64,000 nucleotides of DNA from positions 267,058 to 331,057 of the forward strand of contig DBUB01000002.1 of assembly GCA_002307725.1 (NCBI GenBank), given 5' to 3'. Position numbers and translations under genes: made by a program. The notes under the pieces were generated by a model that was given only the letters and a program-made list of their open reading frames with translations, did no database searches and had not been told where the DNA came from. This stretch comes from Alphaproteobacteria bacterium UBA1301 (GTDB lineage: Bacteria > Pseudomonadota > Alphaproteobacteria > Micropepsales > Micropepsaceae). Shown here piece by piece: positions 1 to 8,672 of the stretch; positions within the stretch are counted from its first letter, which is position 1; each line of letters starts with the position of its first letter.

Positions 1-366
1 ATGACCAGCTTCGGCAAAGGCTCGGTGCAGACCATCATTCCGCTCGGTGAAGGCGGCGGCGCGCTCAGGCTGACAACCGCGCGCTATTACACCCCGTCGG
101 GTCGTTCGATTCAGGCCGAAGGCATCGTGCCGACCATTTCGGTGGCGCAGGGTGCGGAAGAAAACCAAGCCAAGTTCGAGCGTCCCAGCGAAGCCGATCT
201 ACCCGGCCATCTCGCCAATGATGCCGCCGCCAAGAACAAGGCGCCAACCACCATCATCCGCCCGCCACAGGGCAAGAAGATCGAGGACTTCCAGCTCAGC
301 TACGCCCTCGACTTGTTGCACGGCAAAGTCGCCGTCGCTCAGGCTAAGGAACCGGCGAAGAAATAG
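1..366 (+). CDS. ctpA: C-terminal part of carboxyl-terminal processing protease (S41 family), 5' truncated by window edge
   Basis: Only the last 121 codons lie in the window; the frame is open to base 1, so the ATG at base 1 is probably internal. S41 CTP proteases are exported serine proteases with a Ser/Lys dyad that trim C-termini of periplasmic or envelope proteins. The motif SFGKGSVQ at the left edge supplies the family's catalytic Lys (residue 6 of this fragment) and the conserved Gln four residues on; the Ser and the PDZ domain lie upstream, outside. RYYTPSGRSIQ..GIVP is typical of the family. A strong hairpin terminator follows. The downstream deacetylase and rppH are its usual neighbours in Alphaproteobacteria. 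Confidence 0.9.
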   Translation: MTSFGKGSVQTIIPLGEGGGALRLTTARYYTPSGRSIQAEGIVPTISVAQGAEENQAKFERPSEADLPGHLANDAAAKNKAPTTIIRPPQGKKIEDFQLSYALDLLHGKVAVAQAKEPAKK

Positions 367-391
367 TCCTCCGCCGCAGCAAAACTTTGCG

Positions 392-437
392 AATGGCCCG
401 GCCCCTTAACGATAGAGGGCCGGGCCATTTCGTTTTG
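392..437 (+). terminator. Rho-independent terminator after ctpA
   Basis: A perfect 13-bp inverted repeat (392-404 with 417-429, arms AATGGCCCGGCCC / GGGCCGGGCCATT) has a 12-nt loop and is followed by TCGTTTT. It lies 26 bp after the ctpA stop codon and before the deacetylase gene. Confidence 0.85.
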
Positions 438-558
438 GGTGCCGCTTTCCTCCCTGCCGTCCTGAGATCGGCGGTCGTTTCGCCAAACCGCCCGGAATTG
501 CGGCAAAAATGGGCGTTGTTAACTTCATTTGAACCATGCCGGCCGTTACCATTGTAAT

Positions 559-1734
559 ATGGCCGCGAACAGCATGAACGGGAACCGCGGGGCCCTCGTG
601 CTTGGGCTCGTGTGGGCACTCGCCCTCGTCGTTTTTGTCGGCGCGGCGGCGGCTATTCAGTTCTTCGGTCACGCCACCTCCGGCGAGGCGGTTACCGCCG
701 CCCTGGCACCGCGCCCGCAAAAGGCCAAGTCCGCAAAGCCCTTGCCGCCTTCCCCCGCGGCCGCCGCCAAGGCCCCGATAGTGTTCGAAACCCCACCCGG
801 CGGCATCCTGGTGGCCCAGCTCTCGCCCGCCGAACAGGCCGCCGTCGCGGCTCTGCCCCCACAGGTTCAGCAACCCGTCACGGTCCAACCCACCGCCCCG
901 GCGCTACCGCCGATCGCGTTGCCCTCGCTGAAGGACGGTCTTGCGGTGGCCAATCCGGCGCTGCTCGAAAAGACGCCGCAAGGCTACCTGCCGCGCATTT
1001 CCGATTCCGGTCAGTCGCCGATGCGGGCCTATGCTGCCCCCAGCCCGCCGCCGGGTCGGCCGCGCATCGCCATCGTAATTTCCGGACTCGGCATTTCCGC
1101 GCGTGCCACGCAGGCGGCGATCAATATGCTTCCAGCCGGCGTCACGCTCGCCTTCGTGCCCTATTTCGCCGACGTGCCGAACTGGGTGGCGCTGGCCCGT
1201 CAGCGTGGCCATGAAGTACTGCTGCAGGTGCCGATGGAGCCATATGACTTCCCCGATTCTGATCCGGGCGAGCACACGCTGCGCACTTCGGTCGGTGAAG
1301 AGGCCAATACCAAGCGGCTTTCCTGGGCCCTGACGCGGTTTACCGGCTATGTCGGCGTGACCAACATGCTAGGTGGACGATTCCTCTCCGAAGCCGGTCC
1401 GATCGAACCGATGATGACCTTCCTGATGCGCCGCGGCCTCTTGTTCTACGACAACGGTGCGGCCTCACGTTCGGTGGCGCCGCAAGTGGCCGAGCGGCTG
1501 GGGGCGCCCTTCGCCCAGGCCACCAATACGATCGATTCGATCCAAGCGACGATGGAGATTGACCGCCGCCTTGCCGAGCTCGAAAACGAAGCTAGAGCCA
1601 AGGGCAAGGCGGTCGGCTCGGGCTTTCTCTATCCGGTGACGGTGGAGCGGGTGACGTTGTGGGCGCGCGGACTTCACAGCCGGGGTCTTGTTCTGGCGCC
1701 GATATCGGCGATAGTTGCGCCGGAAAAGAAATAG
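559..1734 (+). CDS. Divergent polysaccharide deacetylase family protein (DUF610-type)
   Basis: A 391-residue membrane-anchored protein. Near the N-terminus is one hydrophobic segment (ALVLGLVWALALVVFVGAAAA), then about 130 residues rich in Ala and Pro, then the divergent polysaccharide deacetylase domain from about residue 165, starting RPRIAIVISGLGIS and containing the family-like LLQVPMEPYDFP and NMLGGRFLSE. The domain is a NodB-fold relative; its substrate is not established, but its usual position between ctpA and rppH suggests an envelope role. Start: a TTG at 529 is also in frame. I prefer the ATG at 559, or 574, because neither upstream region has a clear Shine-Dalgarno sequence and the membrane segment begins just after. 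Confidence 0.85.
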   Translation: MAANSMNGNRGALVLGLVWALALVVFVGAAAAIQFFGHATSGEAVTAALAPRPQKAKSAKPLPPSPAAAAKAPIVFETPPGGILVAQLSPAEQAAVAALPPQVQQPVTVQPTAPALPPIALPSLKDGLAVANPALLEKTPQGYLPRISDSGQSPMRAYAAPSPPPGRPRIAIVISGLGISARATQAAINMLPAGVTLAFVPYFADVPNWVALARQRGHEVLLQVPMEPYDFPDSDPGEHTLRTSVGEEANTKRLSWALTRFTGYVGVTNMLGGRFLSEAGPIEPMMTFLMRRGLLFYDNGAASRSVAPQVAERLGAPFAQATNTIDSIQATMEIDRRLAELENEARAKGKAVGSGFLYPVTVERVTLWARGLHSRGLVLAPISAIVAPEKK

Positions 1735-1778
1735 GCGCTGCGCCGGTCCCGGTTGGATCATCCACGCGGCTGAAACCC

Positions 1779-2264
1779 ATGGCCAAGAAAATCAAAGCTG
1801 AAGAATTGCCATATCGCCCCTGCGTCGGATTGATGGTGCTCAACGCCGACGGCAAGGTGTTTGTCGGCCGCCGCATCGACCAGACGGTAGAGGGGTGGCA
1901 AATGCCGCAAGGCGGCATCGACAAGGGCGAGACGCCGGAACAGGCGGCGATGCGCGAACTCAAAGAAGAGATCGGCACCGACAAGGCCGAGATCGTCCGC
2001 GCCCATTCCGAGTGGTTGAATTATGACCTGCCGCCGCATCTGATCGGCGTGGCGCTGCACGGCAAATACCGCGGCCAGTCGCAAAAATGGTTTGCGCTGC
2101 GCTTCCTCGGCAAGGACAGCGACATTAATTTGGTCACCCATGTGCCGGAGTTCGCCACTTGGCGCTGGTCCGGCTTCGACGAGCTGCTCGGCCTCATCGT
2201 CCCGTTCAAACGCGACACCTACAAAAAAATCATCGCCGAGTTCAAAGATCTGGTGAAGGCCTAG
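1779..2264 (+). CDS. rppH: RNA pyrophosphohydrolase (Nudix)
   Basis: A 161-residue cytosolic Nudix hydrolase. RppH removes pyrophosphate from the 5' triphosphate end of transcripts, which starts RNase E-dependent decay. The complete Nudix box runs from residue 45 to 67 (G-x5-E-x7-REL-x-EE-x-G), with the metal-binding glutamates E60, E63 and E64. The preceding YRPCVGLMVLN and QTVEGWQMPQGG are typical of RppH rather than of other Nudix enzymes, and the length matches. The frame is open upstream to 1659 but overlaps the preceding gene; the ATG at 1779 gives the family's usual N-terminus. Confidence 0.95.
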   Translation: MAKKIKAEELPYRPCVGLMVLNADGKVFVGRRIDQTVEGWQMPQGGIDKGETPEQAAMRELKEEIGTDKAEIVRAHSEWLNYDLPPHLIGVALHGKYRGQSQKWFALRFLGKDSDINLVTHVPEFATWRWSGFDELLGLIVPFKRDTYKKIIAEFKDLVKA

Positions 2265-2270
2265 CAACTG

Positions 2271-2308
2271 TCCCCTTGCGGGGAGGTCCAAAACGCACAG
2301 CGTTTTGG
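2271..2308. repeat. Double-hairpin intergenic element
   Basis: Two adjacent inverted repeats fill the gap after rppH. The first is TCCCC/GGGGA (2271-2275 with 2280-2284, 4-nt loop). The second is a perfect 9-bp stem CCAAAACGC/GCGTTTTGG (2288-2296 with 2300-2308, 3-nt loop). No T-run follows, so it looks more like a REP-type palindromic element than a classical terminator, though it could still end rppH transcription. Confidence 0.6.
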
Positions 2309-2321
2309 GGTGGGGGACCTT

Positions 2322-3566
2322 ATGCGTCGTCTGGTCAATTTCCTTGTCGCCGCACTGCTCTTCACATGTGCCGCGGTTGCTGCCGACCGCACCGTTGTGG
2401 TGGTATTATTCGACGGTTTCTCGCCATTCATGCTGGAGGGCGTAGCGGCGCCGAATTTCGATCGCTTGCAGCGCGAAGGCGCCTCCTCACGTCATCTGGT
2501 GCCGTCGTTCCCGACCTTGTCGATGGTCAATCACACCACCTTCGAAACCGGCTGTTGGCCGGCCTATCATGGCATCGTTGCCAACGAATTCCGCGATCCG
2601 GTCATGGGTCCTTACGATACCAAAGCTGATCGCGCCGACGCCGCTTGGCGGACGGGTTGCGAATCGATGTGGCAGGCGGCCGAACGGCAAGGTGCGCCCG
2701 CAGCGGTATTCAATTTCGTCGGCCGCTGGTCGAGCACGGCGGGCAAACAGGCCACCATCATCAATGACGAGGTGCCATGGAAGGATCACGAAGACGACGA
2801 CACCATCCTCGCCAAAACGGCGCAGGCACTCGAAGATTCGCACATCCGCCTGATCGCGCTTTATTTCGATTATCCGGACTCGGTGGCACACGGCGACGGC
2901 GTGCACGGCGGCAAAACCAAAGACGCGGTGGCCAAGGCCGATACGGTGGTGGGCCGCCTGATGACGATGATCAAAGCGCTACCGAAAGACCGCCAGGTCG
3001 ATCTCGTCATCGGCGCCGATCACGGCATGACCAAAGTCGATAAGGTCATCAACATCGACAAGCTGAAGGCGCTGCACCACTTTGACGCCGAGGTTGCCTA
3101 TGGCTCGGGTTCGGCGATGCTGTATCTGAAGCCCGCCAGCGATGCGGCCCGCGTTGCCCGCGCGTTGAGGCGCTACCACGCCACCTTTGAGGTCTATCGC
3201 AAGGGCCATTTCCCGGCTTACGTCCACATTGGTTCCGGCGCGCGCGTCGGCGATCTGCTTCTGATCACTCGCCCGCCTTACGCCTTCGAAGGCTCCGAAC
3301 TGATGAAACCCGACATCGCTGCGCGGACGGAAAACATCTCGGGGCCGCCCATCTACGAACCGCAGGTAAAGTGGTTCAACGCCATGCACGGTTTTAAGCC
3401 GGACGTAGTCGCGATGCATGCCATCTTCTATGCCTGGGGTCCGGGTATCGCGCACCGCCGCATCAAGCAGCTCGACATGATCGACGTTGCCCCAACGGTG
3501 CTGCACCTTTTGGACCTTAAGCCCGGCAACCGCAGCGGCGGCAAGACGATTGATCTCACCCATTGA
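2322..3566 (+). CDS. Exported alkaline-phosphatase-superfamily phosphodiesterase (nucleotide pyrophosphatase/phosphodiesterase, NPP-like)
   Basis: A 414-residue hydrolase with a signal peptide (MRRLVNFLVAALLFTCAAVAA). Visible motifs are those of the NPP branch: VVLFDGF (first metal Asp), FPTLSMVNHTT (nucleophile Thr followed by Asn-His), YFDYPDSVAHGDG (Asp and His ligands) and IGADHGM (Asp-His). NPP enzymes cleave phosphodiester or pyrophosphate bonds of nucleotides or phospholipid head groups; the substrate cannot be read from sequence, and periplasmic location is inferred from the signal peptide. Start: an in-frame GTG lies at 2310, but ATG 2322 has GGGGGA just upstream and begins the signal peptide directly. 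Confidence 0.85.
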   Translation: MRRLVNFLVAALLFTCAAVAADRTVVVVLFDGFSPFMLEGVAAPNFDRLQREGASSRHLVPSFPTLSMVNHTTFETGCWPAYHGIVANEFRDPVMGPYDTKADRADAAWRTGCESMWQAAERQGAPAAVFNFVGRWSSTAGKQATIINDEVPWKDHEDDDTILAKTAQALEDSHIRLIALYFDYPDSVAHGDGVHGGKTKDAVAKADTVVGRLMTMIKALPKDRQVDLVIGADHGMTKVDKVINIDKLKALHHFDAEVAYGSGSAMLYLKPASDAARVARALRRYHATFEVYRKGHFPAYVHIGSGARVGDLLLITRPPYAFEGSELMKPDIAARTENISGPPIYEPQVKWFNAMHGFKPDVVAMHAIFYAWGPGIAHRRIKQLDMIDVAPTVLHLLDLKPGNRSGGKTIDLTH

Positions 3567-3636
3567 GGCTTAGTCAGGCTTGTCATTGCCACAATTTGCG
3601 TTCATCACCTTGCTTGGTTTTAGGCGAGGATCAGGC

Positions 3637-4599
3637 ATGGAATCGGAACACTGGAAATCCCGCAAAGTCGTGATCGTCGGGGCTGGTGCGGTCGGCTCCA
3701 CCTTCGCCTATACACTGGCCTTGCGCGGGCTCGCCGACGAAATCGTACTGATCGACTACAACCGCGACCTCGCCAAGGGGCAGGCGCTCGATATGGCGCA
3801 GGGTCAGGCCTTCTTTCCTTCGATCCAGATTCGCGACGGCGAGGCTGCCGATTATGCCGATGCCTCTTTGATTGTGATCACCGCTGGCGCCAAGCAAAAG
3901 CCGGGCGAGTCGCGTCTCGAGCTCGTCAAGCGCAACACCGTGATCGTCCAGGGCTGTATCGATGAGATCGTGGCGCAGAATTCGCCGGCGGTGGTGCTGA
4001 TCGTCTCCAATCCGGTCGACGTTCTCACCTATGTTGCCCACAAGCGCTCGGGCTGGCCGCGCGGCCGCGTCATTGGTTCGGGCACGGTGCTCGACAGCGC
4101 GCGCTTCCGCCATATCCTTTCCAAACGCTGCGGCGTCGACGTGCACAATGTGCATGCCCACATCATGGGTGAGCATGGCGACTCGGAATTTGCGGCGTGG
4201 TCAATCACCAACATGGCCGGCATGCCGTTCGAGCAGTTCTGCAAGTCCTGCGAAAAGTGCGCTGACTCGACCTTCAGCCGGAAAGCTATCGTCCACGAGG
4301 TCAGGCATTCGGCCTATCACATCATCGATTACAAGGGCGCTACCTGGTTTGCGGTGGCGCTGGCATTGGCCGAGATTGCGGCCACCATCTTGCGCAATCA
4401 ATCGAGCATCTTGACGGTGTCGGCGGTGCTGGCCGGCGAATACGGTGAGCACGACGTCGCCTTGGGCGCGCCTTGCATCCTGTCCTACAAGGGTGTTGAG
4501 CAGGTTCTGCAGGTCGAGCTGCCGCCGGACGAAAGCCAGCTGTTCGCCAAATCCGCCGCCACTTTGCGCGAGATCATTGCCGGTCTCGGTCTCGACTAA
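3637..4599 (+). CDS. ldh: L-lactate dehydrogenase (NAD-dependent)
   Basis: A 320-residue cytosolic enzyme that interconverts pyruvate and L-lactate with NADH. The Rossmann motif GAGAVGS is at residues 15-21, the substrate loop reads AGAKQKPGESRLEL, and the catalytic His is H180 in IMGEHGDSE. The Gln in AGAKQ marks lactate rather than malate dehydrogenase, which carries Arg there. The frame extends 5' to a TTG at 3580, but the ATG at 3637 is preceded by GAGGA and starts at the normal family position. NAD-dependent L-LDH points to lactate fermentation. The gene appears monocistronic. Confidence 0.92.
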   Translation: MESEHWKSRKVVIVGAGAVGSTFAYTLALRGLADEIVLIDYNRDLAKGQALDMAQGQAFFPSIQIRDGEAADYADASLIVITAGAKQKPGESRLELVKRNTVIVQGCIDEIVAQNSPAVVLIVSNPVDVLTYVAHKRSGWPRGRVIGSGTVLDSARFRHILSKRCGVDVHNVHAHIMGEHGDSEFAAWSITNMAGMPFEQFCKSCEKCADSTFSRKAIVHEVRHSAYHIIDYKGATWFAVALALAEIAATILRNQSSILTVSAVLAGEYGEHDVALGAPCILSYKGVEQVLQVELPPDESQLFAKSAATLREIIAGLGLD

Positions 4600-4754
4600 T
4601 CGCCGCGGTCTGTGATCGTAACCCATGATGGAAAAAGACAAGAATCGTCGCAGTCACAGTACAAGAAGTGTAAAAGGCGTCCGCGACCCCTCCCGCCGGT
4701 TACAACGTCCCGCCTTTTTGCAGTACACTCGCGGCGAACAGAAGACGGCAGGGT

Positions 4755-5291
4755 ATGGTGACGGAGACAGACAAGCCTAGTGACAACGTCAAGGCCGGGC
4801 GTAAGCGCTGGCCGCTGGAAGGTTTCGACCTACGCTGGATCAGTTTCGGTTCCCCTGCCGCCATCGTTACTTCGATGGCGTTGATCGTCGGGCTCGACAC
4901 CGCGACGGCATCCCGCGCGACGGTTCTGGCCAGCCTGCTCATCATCGGCATCGCTGACAATTTGAGCGACTCGCTCAGCGTCCACATCTATCAGGAAGCC
5001 GAGCGGCTAGGGCCGCATCACGCCTTCCGCACCACCATCGCCAATTATATGGCGCGTTTCGCCGTGACCGGCAGCTTCTTCGTGGTATTCCTGATGCTGC
5101 CGGCGACCGCTGCGGTCTTCGTTTCCATGGCGTGGGGTTTTTTCTTGTTGGCGGTGCTCAGTTATCTGCTCGCCAAAGCACGCCACGTCTCGGCGCTGAT
5201 GGAGATCGTCAAGCACACCGGCGTGGCGGCGGCCGTGGTGCTGGTCAGCAAACTGACGGGGTTCGCGATCCGCAATCTGGTCGGGGTGTGA
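4755..5291 (+). CDS. Small integral membrane protein, VIT1/CCC1-like
   Basis: A 178-residue protein with a charged N-terminal tail of about 30 residues followed by four or five hydrophobic segments (around residues 32-50, 55-68, 98-122, 124-140 and 155-172). The stretch IADNLSDSLSVHIYQEAE, with acidic residues next to a membrane helix, recalls the metal-binding helices of CCC1/VIT iron and manganese transporters, but only loosely, and the protein is shorter than that family. A cation-transport role is therefore a suggestion. The start is supported by GGCAGGG upstream. Divergent or convergent partners give no functional hint. Confidence 0.55.
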   Translation: MVTETDKPSDNVKAGRKRWPLEGFDLRWISFGSPAAIVTSMALIVGLDTATASRATVLASLLIIGIADNLSDSLSVHIYQEAERLGPHHAFRTTIANYMARFAVTGSFFVVFLMLPATAAVFVSMAWGFFLLAVLSYLLAKARHVSALMEIVKHTGVAAAVVLVSKLTGFAIRNLVGV

Positions 5292-5305
5292 GCGGCGGGC
5301 ACCTT

Positions 5306-8300
5306 TTACCGCGCCTTCGCCTGGATCTCGGTCATGAACATCTTCAGCGTATCGACCGAGGCGACCTTGGCGGCGGCATCGCGGAAGGCGACGCCTTGCA
5401 GGTCGATGCGTTCGGTCACCACCGCAAAGCCAGTGGCGCTGGGCGTGCCCTTCATCTTCGCCAGGAAATTGGTGCGCAGCCGGTCGAGGCTGGTCTGGTC
5501 GTTGGCCAGCGAATAGGCCACCGCCGACCGCATCACCTCTTCACGCTCCAGGTCCGTGAGCGGCTTGTCGTCTTTATAGCGTTCGCCGAGCGATTGTTCG
5601 GCGGCTTGGGCGGCTTGCGGCCAGGCGCCGCTCTTCCAATAGATTTCGGCACGTAGTTGTACGGTGTCGGGCTGCTGATCGACCGCGATCAGATCAAGGG
5701 CGTGATCGAAGTGCTTTTCCTCGATCAGGGCGCGGGCTTCCATCAGCAGGCGCTGATGCAAAATGTCGTCAGGCAGCGTGGAAATCTGCGTCGTGTGCAA
5801 GGTGTCGAGCACCGCCGCCGGTTTGTGGTCCATCAGTTGCACCATGGCGAGCTTGGTGGCGACCTGGGCGCGCGCGACGCCGTCGAGGCGCTTGGTTACT
5901 TGGTAGTTGAGCAGATCGGCGGCGGGGCCGAGCAGATCGACCTTGACCAGACGGTCGGACATGCGGCGGATCATTTCGTCGCCATCGGTGCCGATCGGCG
6001 TCAGCTCAATGAAGTCGTAGAACAGACCGAGGGCGGCCACTGGCGCCATCTTGTCGGCTTCGCCCTTGAGGAACAGGTTGATGAAGGCGGTGCGCATATC
6101 GTCCATCGCCTGCATGCCGACGTCTTCGCTGGGGAAATTCTCGGTGACGACCTTGAGGGTGAGAAGGCCCTCGCGCCAGCGCCGCTGGCCGAAGTAAATG
6201 CCGGCTAGCTTGCGCAGCGTCTTGATTTCGAGGTTGTCGCCGCGCCAGCGGAAGCGCAGGCGTTCCAGCGCATTGATTGCGGCTTGCGGCTTAAGGGACC
6301 CGTTGGCGAGGCTGACGGTGACGCGATAGTAGATTGCCTGGGCGGCGAACATGTCGTTGCCGCTCTGTTCAACCTCGTCGAACAAGGGGTCGGACTTGTT
6401 GGTTCGGCGTTCGGCGGCGTAGAGCCGCGCCTTGTCGAGCATCGCCTGCACTGCCAGCGCCCCTTCGAGATGCTTGGGCAGGCGTTCAAGCTCGGCGTCG
6501 GCCACTTCCAACTGCGCGGTCGCCAGCGCCACTTCCGCGCTCGCCATGCGCACGCGGGCCTGGAGCGCTGGCTCGTAGGCGTTCAAGACCGGCGCAGCGC
6601 GGTCAAGATTGGCGCGCGCGTCGCTCCAGTTCTCCATCGCCGCATCGGTGAGGCCGCGCCACAGGGCGGCATGACGGTCGGTGTCGAACTGGGCGCCGGC
6701 AAGCGCGTTGTGGGCGTCGCGGCTGCGGCCCATCGCCAGGCTGGCGGCGGCCTTCATGGTCTGCAACTGCACATCACCGCTGAGGCCTGGGTCGGCGGTC
6801 TGCATCAGGTTGATGACCCCGAGCGCCTCGGCGGCGAAATTATTGGCGAGATAGAAGCGGGCGAGCTTGAGGCGCGCCGTATTGGCTTGCTCGCGGCTGA
6901 GGCGTGCCGCCGCCGCCCGCAGCCGGCGTTCGGTGTTGAGGAACGAGCCGCCCGAAATGGTACGCCAGCGGGCGAAGTCGAGGAAGCTTGGGGATTTGCC
7001 GTTAGCCGCCAGCGCCTCCGGCGTGCCAGCCGACAGCGTCGGCGGGGTCAGCGCCAGCCCGTCGGGGCGTGTGATGGTGACGCGCACGCCCTGTACCGAC
7101 ACGGCGAGATCGTCGACATAAGGCATTACGACGAGGCCCGCAGCGGTCGGCAGCGCGGCGAATTCGATATAAGTCCGTTCGCTCGGGACATTGCGTCCGG
7201 CCATACCCGGCACGACGATCAATTCGTCGCCGGCTTGCGGATCGATCATCCTCTCCACCTTGGCGGCGCCGGCGAGCAGCGTCGAGATGGTCGAGTGAGT
7301 CGGGTTTTCCTGGTTGCGGGCGAAGCCGAGGGCAATGGCCGTCGGCATGACGTCCTTGGCGATCACAACTTTGAGGTTGGAACCTTCGGCGAAGGCGGCG
7401 ATGGATTCGGGCTGGCGCAGCGCGATGCGCAAGCGGAGGATGCCGTCACCGGCTGCGGCTTCCACATCGGTGGGGAAGTTGCCGAGCTGGCTCTTCAGCT
7501 TCATCACATCGAGCGGCTGGCTGCTCTGTAAGACGATCCAGGCGTTGAGGCCGCGGGTGAACACCGCCACGCCTTGCCGTGCCGCACCTGGGAACACCAG
7601 CACCGCGCCGTTCTTGGTCACGCGGCCGTCGACGATCTGGGCATTGGGATTGACCGGCGCTTCGGGCGTTGCGGCTTGCGGTGCAGCGCCTTCCGGTAGT
7701 GGCTGCTCGGGTTTGCCCGCCGGCGGTGGCGGCGTAACGGCCACCGGTTTCGGCGCAGCGGCGGCGAGTTTGGCGGGTGCCCCGGTCGCCACGGGTTGTG
7801 CCGGTTTGGCCGGTGTGGCGGCAGCCGATTTACCAGGCTGCAGCGATGTAACGGTGGGTTTGGCATCGCCGGGCGGATTATAGGCATCAGCGTCGGTCTT
7901 GGGCGACAAGACGTCGACCACGACATGTGTCCCGTCGCGGAAATCGTGATAGCCCGATGCCGTATCGATGGCGAGATCGACCACCGTCGTCGCGCCGGCC
8001 AAATGCCATCCTGCCGACTTCACCCAGGGCGGCGCCTGACGATCAAGGGCGGAGAAATCGGGCTTGGCAGCAACGTCGAACGTGACCGTCAGCTTGCCGG
8101 AGCCGCCGAACACCTTATAGGGAACGTTTTTCGGCCAATCGAACACCACGCGAGTGAAATTGTGATAAGCGCCGGAACGGACCTTGATCACCGGCAGATT
8201 GGCGACATCAATGGGCTTGGGCCTCGCGGTAACCGCCTTGGGCAGATCGGGCGGCGTGCCTTGATAGGCAAGCGGCGTGACGTCGACCGCGAACTTACCG

Positions 8301-8644
8301 GCGGCCGAGCTCGTATGCACCTTGGCCTGTCCCGTCAGGGCGAAATGAAAGGTTTTGCCATCGGCATCGACGCGGCCGTTGGCGATGTAACCGGGAATGG
8401 CCGAGGTGATGGTCTCGGGCGTGAGTGCGACCTTGCGCCCGAAGCTGATGGTCAGAACGCTGCCGCTGACCTGGGCGGAAACCTGGTCGGCCGGGCCCAG
8501 TGCAAACAGCAGCCGTCCATAGCCCTGATTGGTCGTGCCCGAAACCGAATCCGCGGCCGCTGGCTGTGCCGCAAGAAGCAGTCCCGCCAAAGCGAGATAC
8601 AGAAGCCGGGTCACGATCCGCAGTATCATGGGCCGCTCTATCAT
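5306..8644 (-). CDS. Large exported TPR protein of the flagellar cluster
   Basis: About 1,112 residues. A signal peptide (ILRIVTRLLYLALAGLLLAAQPAAA) is followed by a beta-rich N-terminal half with AMIN-like repeats, a Pro/Ala-rich linker around residues 255-325, and an alpha-helical C-terminal half of TPR-like repeats (LKLARFYLANNFAAEALGVI, ALQARVRMASAEVALATAQL and others). In other Alphaproteobacteria a large TPR protein also follows motE/fliM, so a periplasmic role in motor assembly or stator support is inferred. The start is ambiguous: a 15-bp tandem duplication creates two ATGs, 8644 and 8629, and the frame is open to 8722, which would overlap motE. Starting at 8644 leaves a 28-bp gap. 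Confidence 0.75.
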   Translation of the reverse strand: MIERPMILRIVTRLLYLALAGLLLAAQPAAADSVSGTTNQGYGRLLFALGPADQVSAQVSGSVLTISFGRKVALTPETITSAIPGYIANGRVDADGKTFHFALTGQAKVHTSSAAGKFAVDVTPLAYQGTPPDLPKAVTARPKPIDVANLPVIKVRSGAYHNFTRVVFDWPKNVPYKVFGGSGKLTVTFDVAAKPDFSALDRQAPPWVKSAGWHLAGATTVVDLAIDTASGYHDFRDGTHVVVDVLSPKTDADAYNPPGDAKPTVTSLQPGKSAAATPAKPAQPVATGAPAKLAAAAPKPVAVTPPPPAGKPEQPLPEGAAPQAATPEAPVNPNAQIVDGRVTKNGAVLVFPGAARQGVAVFTRGLNAWIVLQSSQPLDVMKLKSQLGNFPTDVEAAAGDGILRLRIALRQPESIAAFAEGSNLKVVIAKDVMPTAIALGFARNQENPTHSTISTLLAGAAKVERMIDPQAGDELIVVPGMAGRNVPSERTYIEFAALPTAAGLVVMPYVDDLAVSVQGVRVTITRPDGLALTPPTLSAGTPEALAANGKSPSFLDFARWRTISGGSFLNTERRLRAAAARLSREQANTARLKLARFYLANNFAAEALGVINLMQTADPGLSGDVQLQTMKAAASLAMGRSRDAHNALAGAQFDTDRHAALWRGLTDAAMENWSDARANLDRAAPVLNAYEPALQARVRMASAEVALATAQLEVADAELERLPKHLEGALAVQAMLDKARLYAAERRTNKSDPLFDEVEQSGNDMFAAQAIYYRVTVSLANGSLKPQAAINALERLRFRWRGDNLEIKTLRKLAGIYFGQRRWREGLLTLKVVTENFPSEDVGMQAMDDMRTAFINLFLKGEADKMAPVAALGLFYDFIELTPIGTDGDEMIRRMSDRLVKVDLLGPAADLLNYQVTKRLDGVARAQVATKLAMVQLMDHKPAAVLDTLHTTQISTLPDDILHQRLLMEARALIEEKHFDHALDLIAVDQQPDTVQLRAEIYWKSGAWPQAAQAAEQSLGERYKDDKPLTDLEREEVMRSAVAYSLANDQTSLDRLRTNFLAKMKGTPSATGFAVVTERIDLQGVAFRDAAAKVASVDTLKMFMTEIQAKAR

Positions 8645-8653
8645 GGGGCGCTC
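8624..8653 (-). repeat. 15-bp tandem duplication at the start of the TPR-protein gene
   Basis: Two adjacent 15-bp copies (8624-8638 and 8639-8653, one mismatch) each carry an in-frame ATG, so the protein can begin at either copy. If started upstream it would read IERPMIERPMI. Confidence 0.75.
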
Positions 8654-8672
8654 GATCCGATCCTTCACCAGT

